Shown: positions 1 through 11,178 of the stretch, in pieces
Numbering within the stretch: the stretch's first letter is position 1
Layout of the letters: the number at the start of each line of letters is the position of its first letter
From: Terramyces sp. JEL0728
Taxonomy: Eukaryota > Chytridiomycota > Chytridiomycetes > Rhizophydiales > Terramycetaceae
Length of the DNA stretch: 64,000 nt
Direction: 5' to 3'
Assembly (NCBI GenBank): GCA_027603945.1
Contig: JADIIU010000016.1
Coordinates: forward strand, 62,001 to 126,000
Notes under the pieces: generated by a model
Told to the model about the DNA's origin: nothing
Databases searched by the model: none
The model's input: only the letters and a program-made list of their open reading frames with translations
Translations under genes and position numbers: made by a program

Positions 1-1
1 A

Positions 2-713
2 ATGGAAAAGCAAAAGAAAAAGGAGGACTTGAAGAGATTAAAGAACTTGAAGCGTGAAGAATTGGCAAACAAGTTGCGTCAAATCAAAGAAATGGCTGGT
101 GGTGATTTGATTGGATTGGATGAAATGGAACTGGACAAAGAATTTGATCCTAATGCATATGATAATAAGATGAATGAAGTGTTCACCAAAGATTATTACA
201 GCAAAGCGGATTTAAAAAAGACTGGCAAGCCAAAGAAGCCTGTGTTTGAAGATGATATTGATATAAGTGATCTAATACCTGCAGAAGAAAAAGAGGAAAA
301 TAAGCCTGCTGGTAAGTTTCTTTAAAATAGATGACATTGAAAAGTATATGGACGAGTACTACCAGTTGGATTATGAAGATGTAGTGGGCGACTTGCCCGT
401 CAGATTCAAGTACAGAAAAACAGATCCAGAAACCTACAACTTGACACCTGAAGATATATTGATGGCAGACGACCAAGATCTGAACGAACTAGTATCTCTG
501 AAGAAATTGGCTCCATATAGATTTGGAAGCGTCAAAGAAAGAGACCAACTGAAATGGAAGAACTCTAAAAAGAAAAAGCTTTGGGAATTCCGCGCCAAAT
601 TGAAGGGCAAGACTATAAAACAAGAAGAAAAGGAAGAAATCAAGAGCAAGAAGGAAGGGAAAGTCAGCAAGAGCAGAATGGACTCGTATTCTACCACCAG
701 TAAAAAGAAATAA
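2..713 (+). CDS. KRI1: KRI1 ribosome biogenesis protein, C-terminal part (5' end outside window)
   Basis: The visible 230 residues match the C-terminal half of Kri1, a nucleolar factor needed for 40S subunit maturation. The family's conserved block DEYYQLDYEDVVGDLPVRFKY lies just after the intron, followed by a K/E-rich basic tail. A 19-nt intron (312-330) interrupts the gene. Splicing joins GCT-G to AT-GAC and restores the reading frame; unspliced, a stop occurs at 323-325. The frame is open from the window edge, so the ATG at position 2 may be internal. The N-terminal part lies upstream of the window. The tail is highly charged, as in other Kri1 proteins. The assignment rests on the conserved block and is firm. 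Confidence 0.88.
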
Positions 714-751
714 TAAAGTTAATTGCCCATCTTAATTTTTTACTTTTTTTT

Positions 752-1473
752 ATGGGTCTGGATTATGGAGATGATGCAATTGAGCCAAGGAGCAGAACCA
801 ATCTAAATGATAGATATCAAAGAGACGATCATCAAAGAAATCATGATAGACGGGGTCGTAGAGGAGAAAAGGATGAGTTTGGCAGAGATGTGGATGAATT
901 TGGAAGAGCAAAGGACTCGAAAATGCACGATAGGAGAGAAAGGGATAGACGATACGAAACTGACAGAGATAGGGATAGACGATACGAAACTGACAGAGAT
1001 AGGGATAGACGATACGAAACTGACAGAGATAGGAATTATTCCAGGAGGGAAAGGTCAAGAGAGCGAGACCGATATCGCAGAGATCGATATCCAGACGAAA
1101 AGAATAGATATAGCCCTGATCGTAGACGGGCTGGAAGTGGTTCTCGCTCGCCGACAAGAAGGGATAGTCCACCAGTGCATAAAAAACAAGATTCGCCAAT
1201 TGCACAAAATACCGAGCCGCACAAAGAAACAGAAGGGTACTCTATAGTTGACGGTAGAAATATGGAAGTGGAAAATGCCAACGAATTGGATGAAGAAGAG
1301 CAAATGCGCAGGATAATGGGGTTTTCGAGTTTTGAAACCACAAAGGTAATACATTGCTAATCTAGAACAAAAAAGTACTGGGTGCCGATGTAAGTGCTGT
1401 AGATACCATAAAGAAACGCAATTTTAAGCAATTCATGAATCGCGGAAGGAAAAACGAGGACAGCAATAAATGA
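752..1473 (+). CDS. SNRNP27: U4/U6.U5 tri-snRNP 27 kDa protein (SNRNP27 family)
   Basis: The 233-aa product has an RD/RS-like N-terminal two-thirds rich in Arg, Asp and Arg-Ser pairs, and a short conserved C-terminal domain. That domain (MRRIMGFSSFETTK, then after the intron KKVLGADVSAV and KKRNFKQFMNRG) is the SNRNP27 signature; the human protein sits in the tri-snRNP and influences 5' splice-site choice. A 20-nt intron (1346-1365) splits the conserved domain, and the last exon is only 108 nt. Three identical 30-bp units encode RDRDRRYETD in tandem. The stop lies 11 bp from the convergent HSP10 stop. The family call is well supported by the C-terminus; the RD region alone would not identify it. 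A spliceosomal protein is a fitting neighbour in this intron-dense genome, but the location itself carries no functional information. Confidence 0.85.
941..1030 (+). repeat. Three identical 30-bp tandem copies inside SNRNP27
   Basis: Three perfect 30-bp units starting AGGGATAGACGATACGAAAC run head to tail. Each encodes RDRDRRYETD, so the repeat is in frame and extends the RD-rich domain. Identity at the DNA level suggests recent duplication. Confidence 0.95.
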
Positions 1474-1484
1474 ATGATAGTTTA

Positions 1485-1811
1485 TTAGTTCTTTTCAAGC
1501 TTGGCCAAAATTTCGCTGACGTTGAATAGTGTGTATTCTTCAGAGTTGAATTTGACTGAGCTGCCTCCATATTGCGGTAATAAAACATGATCCCCTTTTT
1601 GAACGGACAATGGTACCAATTTACCATCCTTGCCTGGTAGTCCAGGTCCAACTTCAACTACCACTCCCTCATTGATAGTTTCTTGAGCTTTTTCTGGGAT
1701 AAAGAGACCAGATGCAGTGCGCTTGAATTAATACGGAGTTACCTCTGCTGCTTTGACTCTTTGCACTAGGACACGATCGAAGAGCGGGATGAGACGTTTG
1801 ACTGAGCTCAT
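1485..1811 (-). CDS. HSP10: Mitochondrial co-chaperonin HSP10 (GroES/CPN10)
   Basis: A 101-aa protein after splicing, the usual length for Cpn10. It forms the heptameric lid of the HSP60 chaperonin in the mitochondrial matrix. Visible hallmarks are the start MSSVKRLIPLFDRVLVQR, the mobile-loop region RTASGLFIPEKA, then VVEVGPG, GDHVLLPQYGG and the terminal ILAKLEKN. A 21-nt intron (1722-1742) falls exactly at the mobile loop; retaining it destroys the frame. The gene is divergent from HSP60, with 89 bp between start codons. No separate targeting peptide is visible, as is usual for Cpn10. Confidence 0.95.
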
Positions 1812-1835
1812 TTGAAATAGATATAAGGAAAAAAA

Positions 1836-1848
1836 TTCTAGCAAGTTC
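1836..1848. promoter_or_regulatory. Heat-shock-element-like site in the HSP10/HSP60 shared promoter
   Basis: TTCTAGCAAGTTC matches the three-unit heat shock element nTTCnnGAAnnTTCn with one mismatch (GCA in the middle unit). It lies inside the 89-bp gap between the divergent HSP10 and HSP60 start codons, where a heat-shock factor site is expected. The match is to a known consensus; binding is inferred. Confidence 0.55.
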
Positions 1849-1900
1849 GTTGCGCAAAAACCATGTGACCTGAAAGAAAAAAACTTGACTTAATAATCAG

Positions 1901-3684
1901 ATGTTCAAGAAGGTCAGTAAATCTGTTCTTTCCAACAGTGCTCGTTCATACTCTTCACACAAAGAAATCCTGTTCGGGAATCCAGGTAGACAGGCATTAG
2001 CCAAGGGTGTAGATATCCTTGCCAATGCTGTAGCTGCTACACTTGGACCTAAGGGCAGAAATGTTCTTATCGGTAATGCATCGACTAACGTATAGAACAG
2101 TCATACGGGAGCCCAAGAATGACCAAGGATGGTGTCTCTGTCGCTAAATCTATTATCTTGGAAGACAAATTTGAGAACCTGGGTGCTCGCTTAGTCCAAG
2201 AGGTTGCCAACAAGACCAATGAAGCTGCCGGCGACGGTACTACTACTGCTACTGTCCTTACCCGTGCTATCTTTGTCGAAGGATTGAAAAATGTCTCTGC
2301 TGGGGTTAATCCAAATGACTTGCGAAAAGGAGTCATGCAAGCCGTAGACCTTGTTGTTTCTTTCTTGAAGGAAAATGCCCGTCCAATTACCACCAGTCAA
2401 GAAATTGCTCAAGTTGCTACCATCTCTGCCAATGGAGACAAACACGTCGGCAGCATGATTGCAAATGCAATGGAAAAGGTTGGAAAGGAAGGTGTCATCA
2501 CTGTTCAAGAAGGAAAGACTCTTTCTGACGAATTGGAAATCACCGAAGGTATGCGATTTGATAGAGGCTTCATTTCGCCATACTTTATTACTAATGTCAA
2601 ATCACAAAAAGTTGAATTCGAAAAACCACTCATCTTATTATCCGAAGGAAAGATTTCAAACTTGCAAGATTTGATGCCTGCTTTGGAAGTTGCTGCCACC
2701 CAAAGACGTCAGCTTTTGATTATTGCCGAAGATGTCGATGGCGAAGCATTGGCAGCTTGTATCCTCAACAAATTGCGAGGCCAATTAAACGTTGCATGTG
2801 TTAAAGCCCCAGGATTTGGTGACAACAGAAAGGCAACTTTGCAAGACATTGCTATTTTGACTGGCTCGACTGTATTCAGCACCGAAACCGATGTCAAGCT
2901 CGAAAAGGTAGCCCAATATTAATTGTAGTGTATTCCATCCGACCTTGGTTCAGCTGGCGTAGTTAACATCACAAAGGATGACACCATTTTCTTGAACGGC
3001 ACTGGATCTAAAGAACTCATTGCACAAAGGGCAGATCAACTTCGCGCACTCATTGCTGAAACCGCTTCAGAATATGAAAAGGAAAAATTGCAAGAAAGAT
3101 TAGCAAAGCTTAGCGGAGGTGTTGCTGTCATTAAAGTTGGCGGTGCCTCTGAAATTGAAGTTGGTGAAAAGAAAGATAGATTTGTTGATGCTTTGAATGC
3201 AACTAGAGCTGCTGTTGAAGAAGGAATCGTTCCTGGAGGTGGTACCGCTTTGCTCAAAGCAAGCAAAGTTCTTTCTACTCTCAAAGCAGAAAACTTTGAC
3301 CAATCTTTGGGCATTGGTATTGTCAGAAACGCCATTACTGCACCAGCAAGAACTATTGTCAACAATGCTGGGGAAGAAGGTTCTGTTGTCGTTGGAAGAC
3401 TTTTGGAAAAATATGAAATTCCAAAGGATGGCCTTAAAGACAAGAATTTAGATTCATTTAATTATGGCTACGATGCTTCCAATGGAACTTATGTTGACAT
3501 GATTAAAGCTGGTGTTATTGATCCACTTAAAGTAGTTCGTACAGGTTTAGTTGATGCTTCTGGTGTTGCTTCCTTATTAACTACCACCGAAGTAATTATT
3601 GTGGATGCTCCAAAGAAGGATGCTCCAGCTATGCCTGGAATGGGAGGTATGCCTGGTATGGGAGGAATGGGCGGTATGATGTAA
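1901..3684 (+). CDS. HSP60: Mitochondrial chaperonin HSP60 (GroEL/CPN60)
   Basis: The 593-codon-scale ORF set splices to 579 aa, normal for HSP60. It assembles into the ring chaperonin that folds matrix proteins with ATP and HSP10. An N-terminal targeting peptide rich in Lys, Ser and Arg (about residues 1-20) precedes [18 protein letters not shown]. Further hallmarks are [20 protein letters not shown], the ATP-site stretch [23 protein letters not shown], and a C-terminal GGM-rich tail. Two introns are present: 23 nt (2073-2095) and 21 nt (2908-2928). Both cut well-conserved stretches, so their removal is unambiguous. Transcription diverges from HSP10 across a very short shared promoter. Confidence 0.97.
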
Positions 3685-3743
3685 ACTCTTTCATTTTAAA
3701 CAATAACAATTATTTTATCATCTAATTTCTCTTTTTTTAAAAA

Positions 3744-5344
3744 ATGTCAACATGGAAGACGATATTTTTGCTGTTAAATCAGGTTGCAATCCGCATTGCA
3801 AATATTTCAGTTCCCAGATTCCAAGCGCCTTACTATGGACAATACTTGACAGCGAGTGTATTTGATTATTACGTATTCTGGATCATTCTAGTTTGTTCAA
3901 GTTATAGTTTCATCACTGCAAACAGAAACACATCCAATTTGCTTTCAGCATCCATCCTTCTCTTCATTTCACCATGCATAATTCACTATTCACGGTCTTT
4001 CAGTTCAGATTGGGGACCAGGGTACGGACCAATTATATCGGCAACCCCACTGCTTTTATGCAATGCGATGTTTGCAGCAAACTATGGAATTGTCAAACTA
4101 TACGGATTAATTGCATTAGTGCCGTCATTTCTTTTGTTGCAGCAGCTAGATGCCAGTTTTTTGCACCACTACATTTCCAACTGCCATTCGTTTGTCGTTT
4201 CCAATATTGCATTTTCTGCATCATCTGCGGTGTTGATTCACTTTAATGATTTGCCCAACGGTAAAACAAAGCGTGTTTATCTTGGAATTGTCATTTTACT
4301 GGCATTGGTTTCAAATATCTTTTACAAATCAATAGGCATAGGCCAATGCACAATAAATAGCCCAGCAAAGGTTCTTTTTGTTAATGTAGCCAGGCGGATC
4401 CAATATTCGCATTTTGGAGCATGCAGAATCTCTTATAGGGTATGTTTCAGTTGTCGATACACCGAGCGAATATGGGCCAATCCGGCTCATGCGGTGTGAT
4501 CATTCTATCTTGGGCGGAACATATCTTGATTACGATAATGCATCAATCTATAGCGCGTTCTACCATTTGGACTTTGTGCGTTATGTGAAAAGGAAAAAAC
4601 TCTATCCTGAAATTGCAGCTCTTCAAATGTAGGTATTTATTTAAATATAGAGGATTAGGGATTGGAGTATCTGCCAAGACTTTGCTGGATAGTGGATTCA
4701 ATGTGGACGTTGCTGAAATTGATCCAAAAGTATATGAATATGCCCGTAGTTATTTCAGTTTACCAGAACCAAGAAATGGTTGAGATCTCCTAATAATAGT
4801 ATTTCTCGGTGATGGTAGACACTTTGTAGAAAAAACTGCGCAGATGCATTCATATGATTATATCCTCCATGATATATTTACCGGGGGATTTGTGGAGCCA
4901 ACGTTGTTTTCTGTAGAATTCTTTACAAGGGTCAAGAGAATTTTAAAGCCAGATGGGGTGTTGGCGGTGAACTATGTTGGCCATCCTGGCAGCCTGGCAA
5001 CCAAGACTGTGGTAGCAACATTGAAACAGGTGTTCAAGAATGTTGTCTGTTTCCAAGTCCCGGAGGAGTCTGAGCAAAATATTACCATTTTTGCTACTCT
5101 ATTTAATGGCGATATTGTATTCGACTTCAATATGAACAATATCAGTATTCCCAATGAAACATACCTCAGTGTCAGAAATTCTTTTTCGCAGCAGCCAAGA
5201 CTTGTCTTGGATGTGGAAGGCGTAGCACCAATTCTGGATAATTTTAACCCTCTCAAGGCATTGCAATACCCTTCGGCTGTTGCTCATTGGAACATAATGC
5301 GAAAGGTATTTCCAAACGGGGAATTGTGGACGGAATATTTTTAA
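3744..5344 (+). CDS. Polytopic membrane protein with spermidine-synthase-like methyltransferase-fold domain
   Basis: A 512-aa protein built from four exons; introns are 19, 22 and 21 nt (4371-4389, 4629-4650, 4779-4799). Residues 1-200 contain several hydrophobic segments, probably six or more membrane spans. The C-terminal half has the spermidine/spermine synthase fold: VVDTPSEYGPIRLMRCDHSI, then the nucleotide-binding glycine motif LQIGLGIGVSA, an acidic residue after strand two (DVAEIDP), and FLGDGRHF followed by YDYILHDIFTGG. Soluble spermidine synthases have no such membrane part, although fused versions occur in bacteria and some fungi. Whether it binds decarboxylated SAM or makes polyamines cannot be told. 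The second intron splits the glycine motif and the third lies two residues before LGDG. Confidence 0.72.
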
Positions 5345-5369
5345 CCATTTACTTTGTAATAAATAATAG

Positions 5370-6741
5370 CTATATTAGATCTGTGAAATCTTCTATCGAG
5401 TTTTGGTTGGATATGGATTGGCTCGCGTTCTGTGGAATAACCGCACCTTCACCTGCATCTCCTCTTTCTTTAACTTCTCTGAGCAAGTTTTTGATTTCTT
5501 CCTCCGTTAAATGCGAATGTGTATGTGTGAAATGATACCGCAGTCCGCTGAGATTCTTGTATTTTTTATCACATTCTTTGAACGGACATTGATATCTTCT
5601 GTATTGCGGGTGAACAAAACTCGCAGGAGAGTTTGGCTGAGAGGCGTCAAATTCCCCAAACTCTGGCGTAGAAGCTCCTGGATTGTCTCCGTGGACGTGG
5701 ATCAGATGGTATTTCAGCCCATTCGAATTCTTGTAACTCTTGTTGCAGTCAGGGTAGCCTGTGCATTTATATGGCTTTTCAAAATTCAGCGAATATAATT
5801 GGCCATTCATGCCATTTGCGTAAATCCGTGTCTTTTCATACACCCAAGAATTTTGTGGTTGCTGTTCGAATGACCATTGGGGTTCTACGTCAGTAATGAA
5901 TTACGAGTTTGATTTTGAAATGGAGAGGTATTGAAATTATGCAATGAATGATTGCCTGGATTAGTTATTGCTTACTCAAGTGTAGATTTGGAGATTCAAC
6001 CCAAGAGCCTTTTCTGCTGTGTAGTCTACTATGTGACGACTGCCAGCTTTCACTGAGAGGTGTTTTTGGAGTTGAAATTGAATTTGAATATTGACTTTGT
6101 GTGCTTGCTAATTGCGGTTTGTTGACAAAAAACTCATGAGACTGCGACCGGTACATTTGCTCTTGAGGAATGTTGTCCCCAGCAATGAGACTGTCTAATT
6201 CGGCCTGGAGCTTTTGCATATTGTATTGTAGCTGGACTGGATTTATCGGGTCCATTTCTTCCTCCCTAGGCTGCTCAGTTGGCACCATGTTGCTGAATTG
6301 TTCGTTATTGTATCCCAACGGCATCGAAGAATTGTTTATAGCAGACTGGAATGTCGTGGAAGGATCCATTTGCACATACTGTGGGTGAGTGACTGTTGCG
6401 TGTTGGACATATGCCTCATAATTATTGAAAACGAATCCACAGCAGCCAAATGTGTGGTTTTGATTCTGAATATTTGGTAATGCACCGTCTGGCTTGTCTG
6501 GTGAATTATAAGGCACTCGAATGCCTTCCATATTCAAATCTAATTCATTGAAAGACAACGGTTCTGGCTGGACCCTTTTCATACCAGGACTGTAATCCAT
6601 CACGGCATCATTTACTGCTGGTTGTAAATCAAATTTATCAAACGACCCGCTGTTTTGAGCGATAAATGGATCCATTTGTTGGGAGTGCGTCAAATTGGCT
6701 TTTTTGTACAGTTTCCCATGCTGAAATTGATTGCTGGTCAT
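5370..6741 (-). CDS. SFP1/JAZF1-type C2H2 zinc-finger transcription factor
   Basis: The spliced product is 443 aa (two 20-nt introns at 5956-5975 and 5885-5904). It has an N-terminal C2H2-like finger around FGCCGFVFNNYEAYVQHATVTH, a long Gln/Ser/Asn-rich disordered middle, and two C-terminal fingers of the split type: YKCTGYPDCNKSYKNSNGLKYH-x4-H (first part) and YQCPFKECDKKYKNLSGLRYH with a following H-x-H. The KNxNGLKYH signature defines the Sfp1 (yeast) and JAZF1 (animal) family. Yeast Sfp1 activates ribosomal-protein and ribosome-biogenesis genes under TORC1; that role is only inferred here. The chosen ATG at 6741 is the first in frame; an upstream ATG at 6826 is out of frame by one. Confidence 0.75.
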
Positions 6742-6923
6742 ATAAATAATCGTAGGCTGACTTGACCAAGGGTTTGGGTAAGATTTTATGCTGCGACAAT
6801 TTGCTGCTATTGTTTTGAGTTCCCATTGTTCAATACATCATTTTTGACGGGACCTGTCAACTCAAAAAGGAAATTGTTTGAGTTCTATAACAGAAAATTG
6901 GTCATATGAATATTTATTGTCCA

Positions 6924-8124
6924 TTATCTACTTGCTTCGGCAATTTTGCTGCTCAATTCCTTCCGCATATACTCCTTGTAGAAAGTTAGACTTGTTGGGG
7001 GAGTGCCTCGAATAGCTGGATCAGTGGCATTCCATGCATCCAGCTGTTTGAAATAGCTTTCATGTATGAATGACAGCACTTGCTGAACGACCGGGTAAAG
7101 AGCAACATTCCAAACTTTTGAATCAACCATTTCCCTAATAACCTACCATCAACCTATTTTACAATTATATTGTCTTGTTGGTCCAAAGGCCACATTGTAG
7201 CATTATCATCCAGTATCAGCGGCTCGACAAAAGGGGTTTCCTCGTTCCTGTTGGAGTAGAAGGCGAACAGGGAATTCAAATCCTTCGGTGGTCTTCTAGC
7301 CACGGTCGAGCTCTCGTTTTGGGTTAAATAAAGATATTCTCCTCTGGCAGAATATGCAACCCCGCCTCGTATTATTTGATTTTCTTGATTGAGAATTTGC
7401 GCAACCATATCTACATACGTTTGGTCCCCTAGAGAACAAAGTGATATTTCATACAGATTGGATGCCCAATTCAAAAATTCGTGCACTTTGTCTGCCAGTA
7501 CAACTTTTCTCCCGTCTTTTAGTTCGCGAACGCGATGCATTACTAGATTAATTGACTAATACCATGCTCTATATCCTTTTCGGGCACATATCGTCCTGGT
7601 GAATTCCCAACGACACGCACAAGCGTATCTATGTCAAAATTAAATACCGTCCAAATCCAAGACCAACGGCAACTTCCTGGTTCTAAGGAAAGTATCTGCT
7701 TGCTCTTGTATTACCTTCTGAATATCCGCAGGTTTACACAAATATCCAAATATCACTCCCTTTGAAGGCTTCAGGTGCAATTCCCATTCATCGCTGGTGT
7801 TTGTTTCAGCTAAATTAGCTAATTATTACCAATTTTCACATAGGTGCTCTGTCTCATTCCTGTGAGTTCTTGAATGAAAGGGTTTGGAACATCGAGATTG
7901 GCCAGATTGAATACAAAAGTGTGGCCGACTTTTAATTGGTATAATATTCCAAAGAATGACCGTGGAAGTATCTTTTCTATTTTATAATTAGACTCCAGCT
8001 TGAACGAAATCGGGGAAGGCTTTAACGGAAATACCTCCAAAGTCACTAAATTTATCATTGTCGATCCATATTTTGCTGGAATCTCGAAATTTGGCTGCCA
8101 CTTGTTTGGTTGAACATACGACAT
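6924..8124 (-). CDS. FCP1-like HAD phosphatase (CTD-phosphatase family)
   Basis: Five exons (four introns of 19-20 nt at 7810-7829, 7629-7647, 7543-7562, 7143-7162) give 373 aa if translation starts at the ATG at 8124. Splicing creates the nucleophile motif LVLDLDDTLV; the intron at 7629-7647 splits the codon of the second D of DDTLV. Further FCP1-type features are FLNWASNLYEISLCS (motif II serine) and LILDDNATMWPLD (motif III, compare the DD-x-x-VW of Fcp1). A short helical tail follows; no BRCT domain is present. Fcp1 dephosphorylates the RNA polymerase II CTD, and the substrate here is unproven. The frame upstream of 8124 is open and may join the attractin-like gene (see findings). If so, this is the cytoplasmic half of a larger protein. 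Confidence 0.78.
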
Positions 8125-8240
8125 GTAATTGAATGCCAAAACTATATATTAATTTGCCGCTACCAGAGTTCTGTTGTAGGAACGCAAAATCGCTTGGATT
8201 ATTTTTAATTATCTCTCCGATTTTCAAAAACGACTACATA

Positions 8241-10922
8241 TTAGCTGAAATATACATCTCTAGTTGCCGAGTCCAATGATCTGCTTGGAACATTCATTGC
8301 AATTGTGGGTCTGCGAAATATTTTTGGAGGTTGAGATTGCATTTTCAAGTTAAAAAACGTCAAATACAGTGCAGCAGATTTATTGATATTTCTAAATTTA
8401 CTTTTGTCTGTATGAGACATTCTAGTACACCGAGTGCCTATGTGGAATTTGAGCATATCTCCACGATCTAGCTGCTCTATAGCGCCTGGGTAAAGTATCA
8501 AATATGAGTGGGCGATTGTCTCATCATCGAATAATTCTATCCCAATCGGAACCCCGGTTGCATGAGATAAATCAGCTTCGAATTTGAAGAAATTTCGGGG
8601 TTTTGGTGGAGGATATAGTGCTTGCATTTGTATAAGTTCATTTCGCACCCTCCTGATCCTTCTTATACGATTATATATAAGAGAGAAGGAAAATAATGCT
8701 ACTATTAGTAAGGATATTAGAGTGAGATAATCCATATGATATCCGCTGGTTGTAGCCAGTATTTTAGAGATTTTGATATTGAATGTAGTAGTTGACCCAA
8801 TCTTGGATGAATCATACACAGTAGTATTCAAATCTGCAGGCGCAAAATATCCGCCCTTATCATTAGCCCAAGAAATCCGGATTGCCAGGTAATATTGATC
8901 AGGTGCTGGATTGGCTACAAACAATATTCCCGATAAAGTAGTTGGGGTGTACGGCAGTATTTCTAACACAGTGATTCTTAAATTGGCATTGGAATTCGTG
9001 TTTAAAAGCTGGAGTTGGTACGAGTCGGTTTCGTAATCGTTGTTTGTTGAATAATAAAAATCCAAATAACTTCCATAGGAAATTGTCGATGAATAGATAG
9101 AATTAAGTGTAAGGTTAACTGGGATTAACTGAAAATACCTCGTCGACAAATTTCAGAGTTGCCGGCGGAGCAGATGATATTGCTATTGGGCAGATAGCTT
9201 GAGGAGTTGACTGTTGGTAGTGGGTAGTCGAATATATTATAACCGCAATAGCCAGGGCACCAACTACAATAACTGGTTGCTGAACATTTTTCGCAAGTAT
9301 AAAAATTGGAACAGTAGTTGTCCACTAAGGTAAATTTGCGGTTACCTCTGCAAAGATCTCGATTCTGTGTATTTGCGCCAGTTGCTAATTCGACTTGAAC
9401 GACATCATTGTGTAGTAATCCATCATTTCCGCCAAATATATACAGAGTGCCATTTCGGAATATAGTTGCTTGCCCCTTGCGATGAACTGAAGAATCCAAT
9501 ATGTTCCATGTATTGCAAGCTGGATTAATCTCTGTTACCTAAATCTAATATTTGTACGTTGGATTCGAAACACGCATCAGCTGAAGCCGGCAGCATCCCA
9601 CCATATACAAAAGCATAGTTATCTCCCAAATAATCAACTGAAGATTGGTATCGCATTTTGTCAATATTGCGCGGGGCTAAAACTAGCCAGATATCGCTGT
9701 CGATTGAATATTCGAAAGTGTATAGCACATCATTGTTATAGTATTGGTCGTTCACTGGATATCCCGAGATGATTCGGATTGAATTTGTTTCAAGACTATA
9801 CACTGCTTTCCCTCCTTCAAGCCCGACTGGTCCATCTCTCAGTCTTATCCATGTGTTTGCAGCTGAATCATACTTGAATAAAGAATATGCCGGACTGTAG
9901 TATCGCCCATCTATCCCAGAATAAACGTACAACTCAAATCCAGAAGTGCGTGGGACAAAAACTACTGCTGATTCCAAATTATATTGCAGATTTTGGGGAA
10001 ATGTTGTCGCAGTTAACTGTTTCCACCTGTTTGTAGCTTATATTAGGTATCATTACATGAATCGTACTCCCACAGGTCATGGTATATATCATAGTTGGTG
10101 TATCCTCCAAACAAGTATAGTTTTGAATTATAAACCCATGAATAATGATCCATTCTTTCATTAAGAGCAAATACCTTGGTGGCGGGATATTTGTGTTGAT
10201 TTCAGTCCAGTTGTTTGTTGCGAAATTGTAGGACAAAAAGTCTGATTTTACCGGTGATATGCTATTCCAATCTGAACCAAATGTCAAGTATGCAATCTAA
10301 AATTAAATGTTTCTACATCATTCAACGAATCATAGGCTATCGAATGCTTTTCGCGTGGGGTGAATGAGGCAAATCCAGTAGAGTTGTACTGGCACAGTTT
10401 CCCATAACTATTCAGGCCACAAGTGCACGTTCCGTTAGTATTACAGTATCCGTTTGATCCGCATTCATTCCCATTCTGAGTACAGTGACTGTTGCCGTCT
10501 CGATATTAATTTAAATTACACAGAATTTCGAATGATGCATTAAATCCCCTCCTAGTTCCGGAATCGTCGCTCGCGAATGTGATTGCCATTGAATTTACAT
10601 CAGAGATGAATGTGTTTACCATATTCCCACTTGCAAATCGATTTCCACATAATTGAGCTATAGATGTGGTTTGAGCGTAATCATTTGAAATATAAACATA
10701 ATCGTATCCGCATTCAGTATCAAAATATAGGAATGACAATTTGATTACTGCTCCTGGGTCGGACGCAGTTATGTGCCATTTGCATTGCGCGTTATTTTGG
10801 TAGCTTGACCCGATTTGTGAAAAAATGTACCCATTAGGTTTATCTGTTATAGCTGTGTATGCTGGGCAGTAAGTTATCGCTAGATAACATTCAAAATATG
10901 CGAAGGGGAGGAGGATGAACAT
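8241..10922 (-). CDS. Attractin-like CUB-EGF-Kelch-PSI type I membrane protein
   Basis: Seven exons separated by six 19-21-nt introns give 853 aa. In order: a short hydrophobic signal (MFILLPFAYFECYLA), a CUB domain (about 20-140), one EGF-like module with six cysteines (CNTNGTCTCG), several Kelch repeats (LYLFGGYTNY, FVYGGMLP, LYIFGGNDG), a PSI-like cluster (CEKCSATSYCSWCPGYC), an N-glycosylation-rich ectodomain, and one transmembrane helix (YLTLISLLIVALFSFSLIY). A basic stop-transfer stretch and a cytoplasmic tail follow. The tail segment PIGIELFDDETIAHSYLILYP resembles the attractin tail. The domain order matches animal attractins, which act as accessory receptors. The stop at 8241 may be inside an intron: a 22-nt intron-like element (8234-8255) overlaps it and links to the downstream phosphatase in frame. 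The neighbouring plus-strand gene at 11179 is divergent. Confidence 0.8.
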
Positions 10923-11178
10923 GACGTAAAAGATAAAACTTTGATATTTCAAGTTGTCGAGCAATAGAGACTCAAATCAATAAACATCTGGAGCCCTCCG
11001 ACTTTCATAAGTTGGACACGGAGACATAAGGGGAAACTTGTCAATACTTTGACTGGCTGCGTGCTGCTCTTGTGTTTTGTATTTATTGTAAGACTCGAAC
11101 AAATTTGCTTCTTTTATGGCAGTAATATTTCCTATCCTTTTTAGCAATAAGAGGCACAAAAACTACCCTTTTTAAATT

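Noticed and set aside
10977..11159. Minus-strand open frame of 60 codons between the attractin-like gene and the divergent 548-aa gene.
   Set aside because: It starts with a TTG, has no upstream ATG or splice donor in frame, and no recognisable motif. It lies in the expected divergent promoter region. The reading looks protein-like, so a lost exon is possible, but I cannot support a gene.
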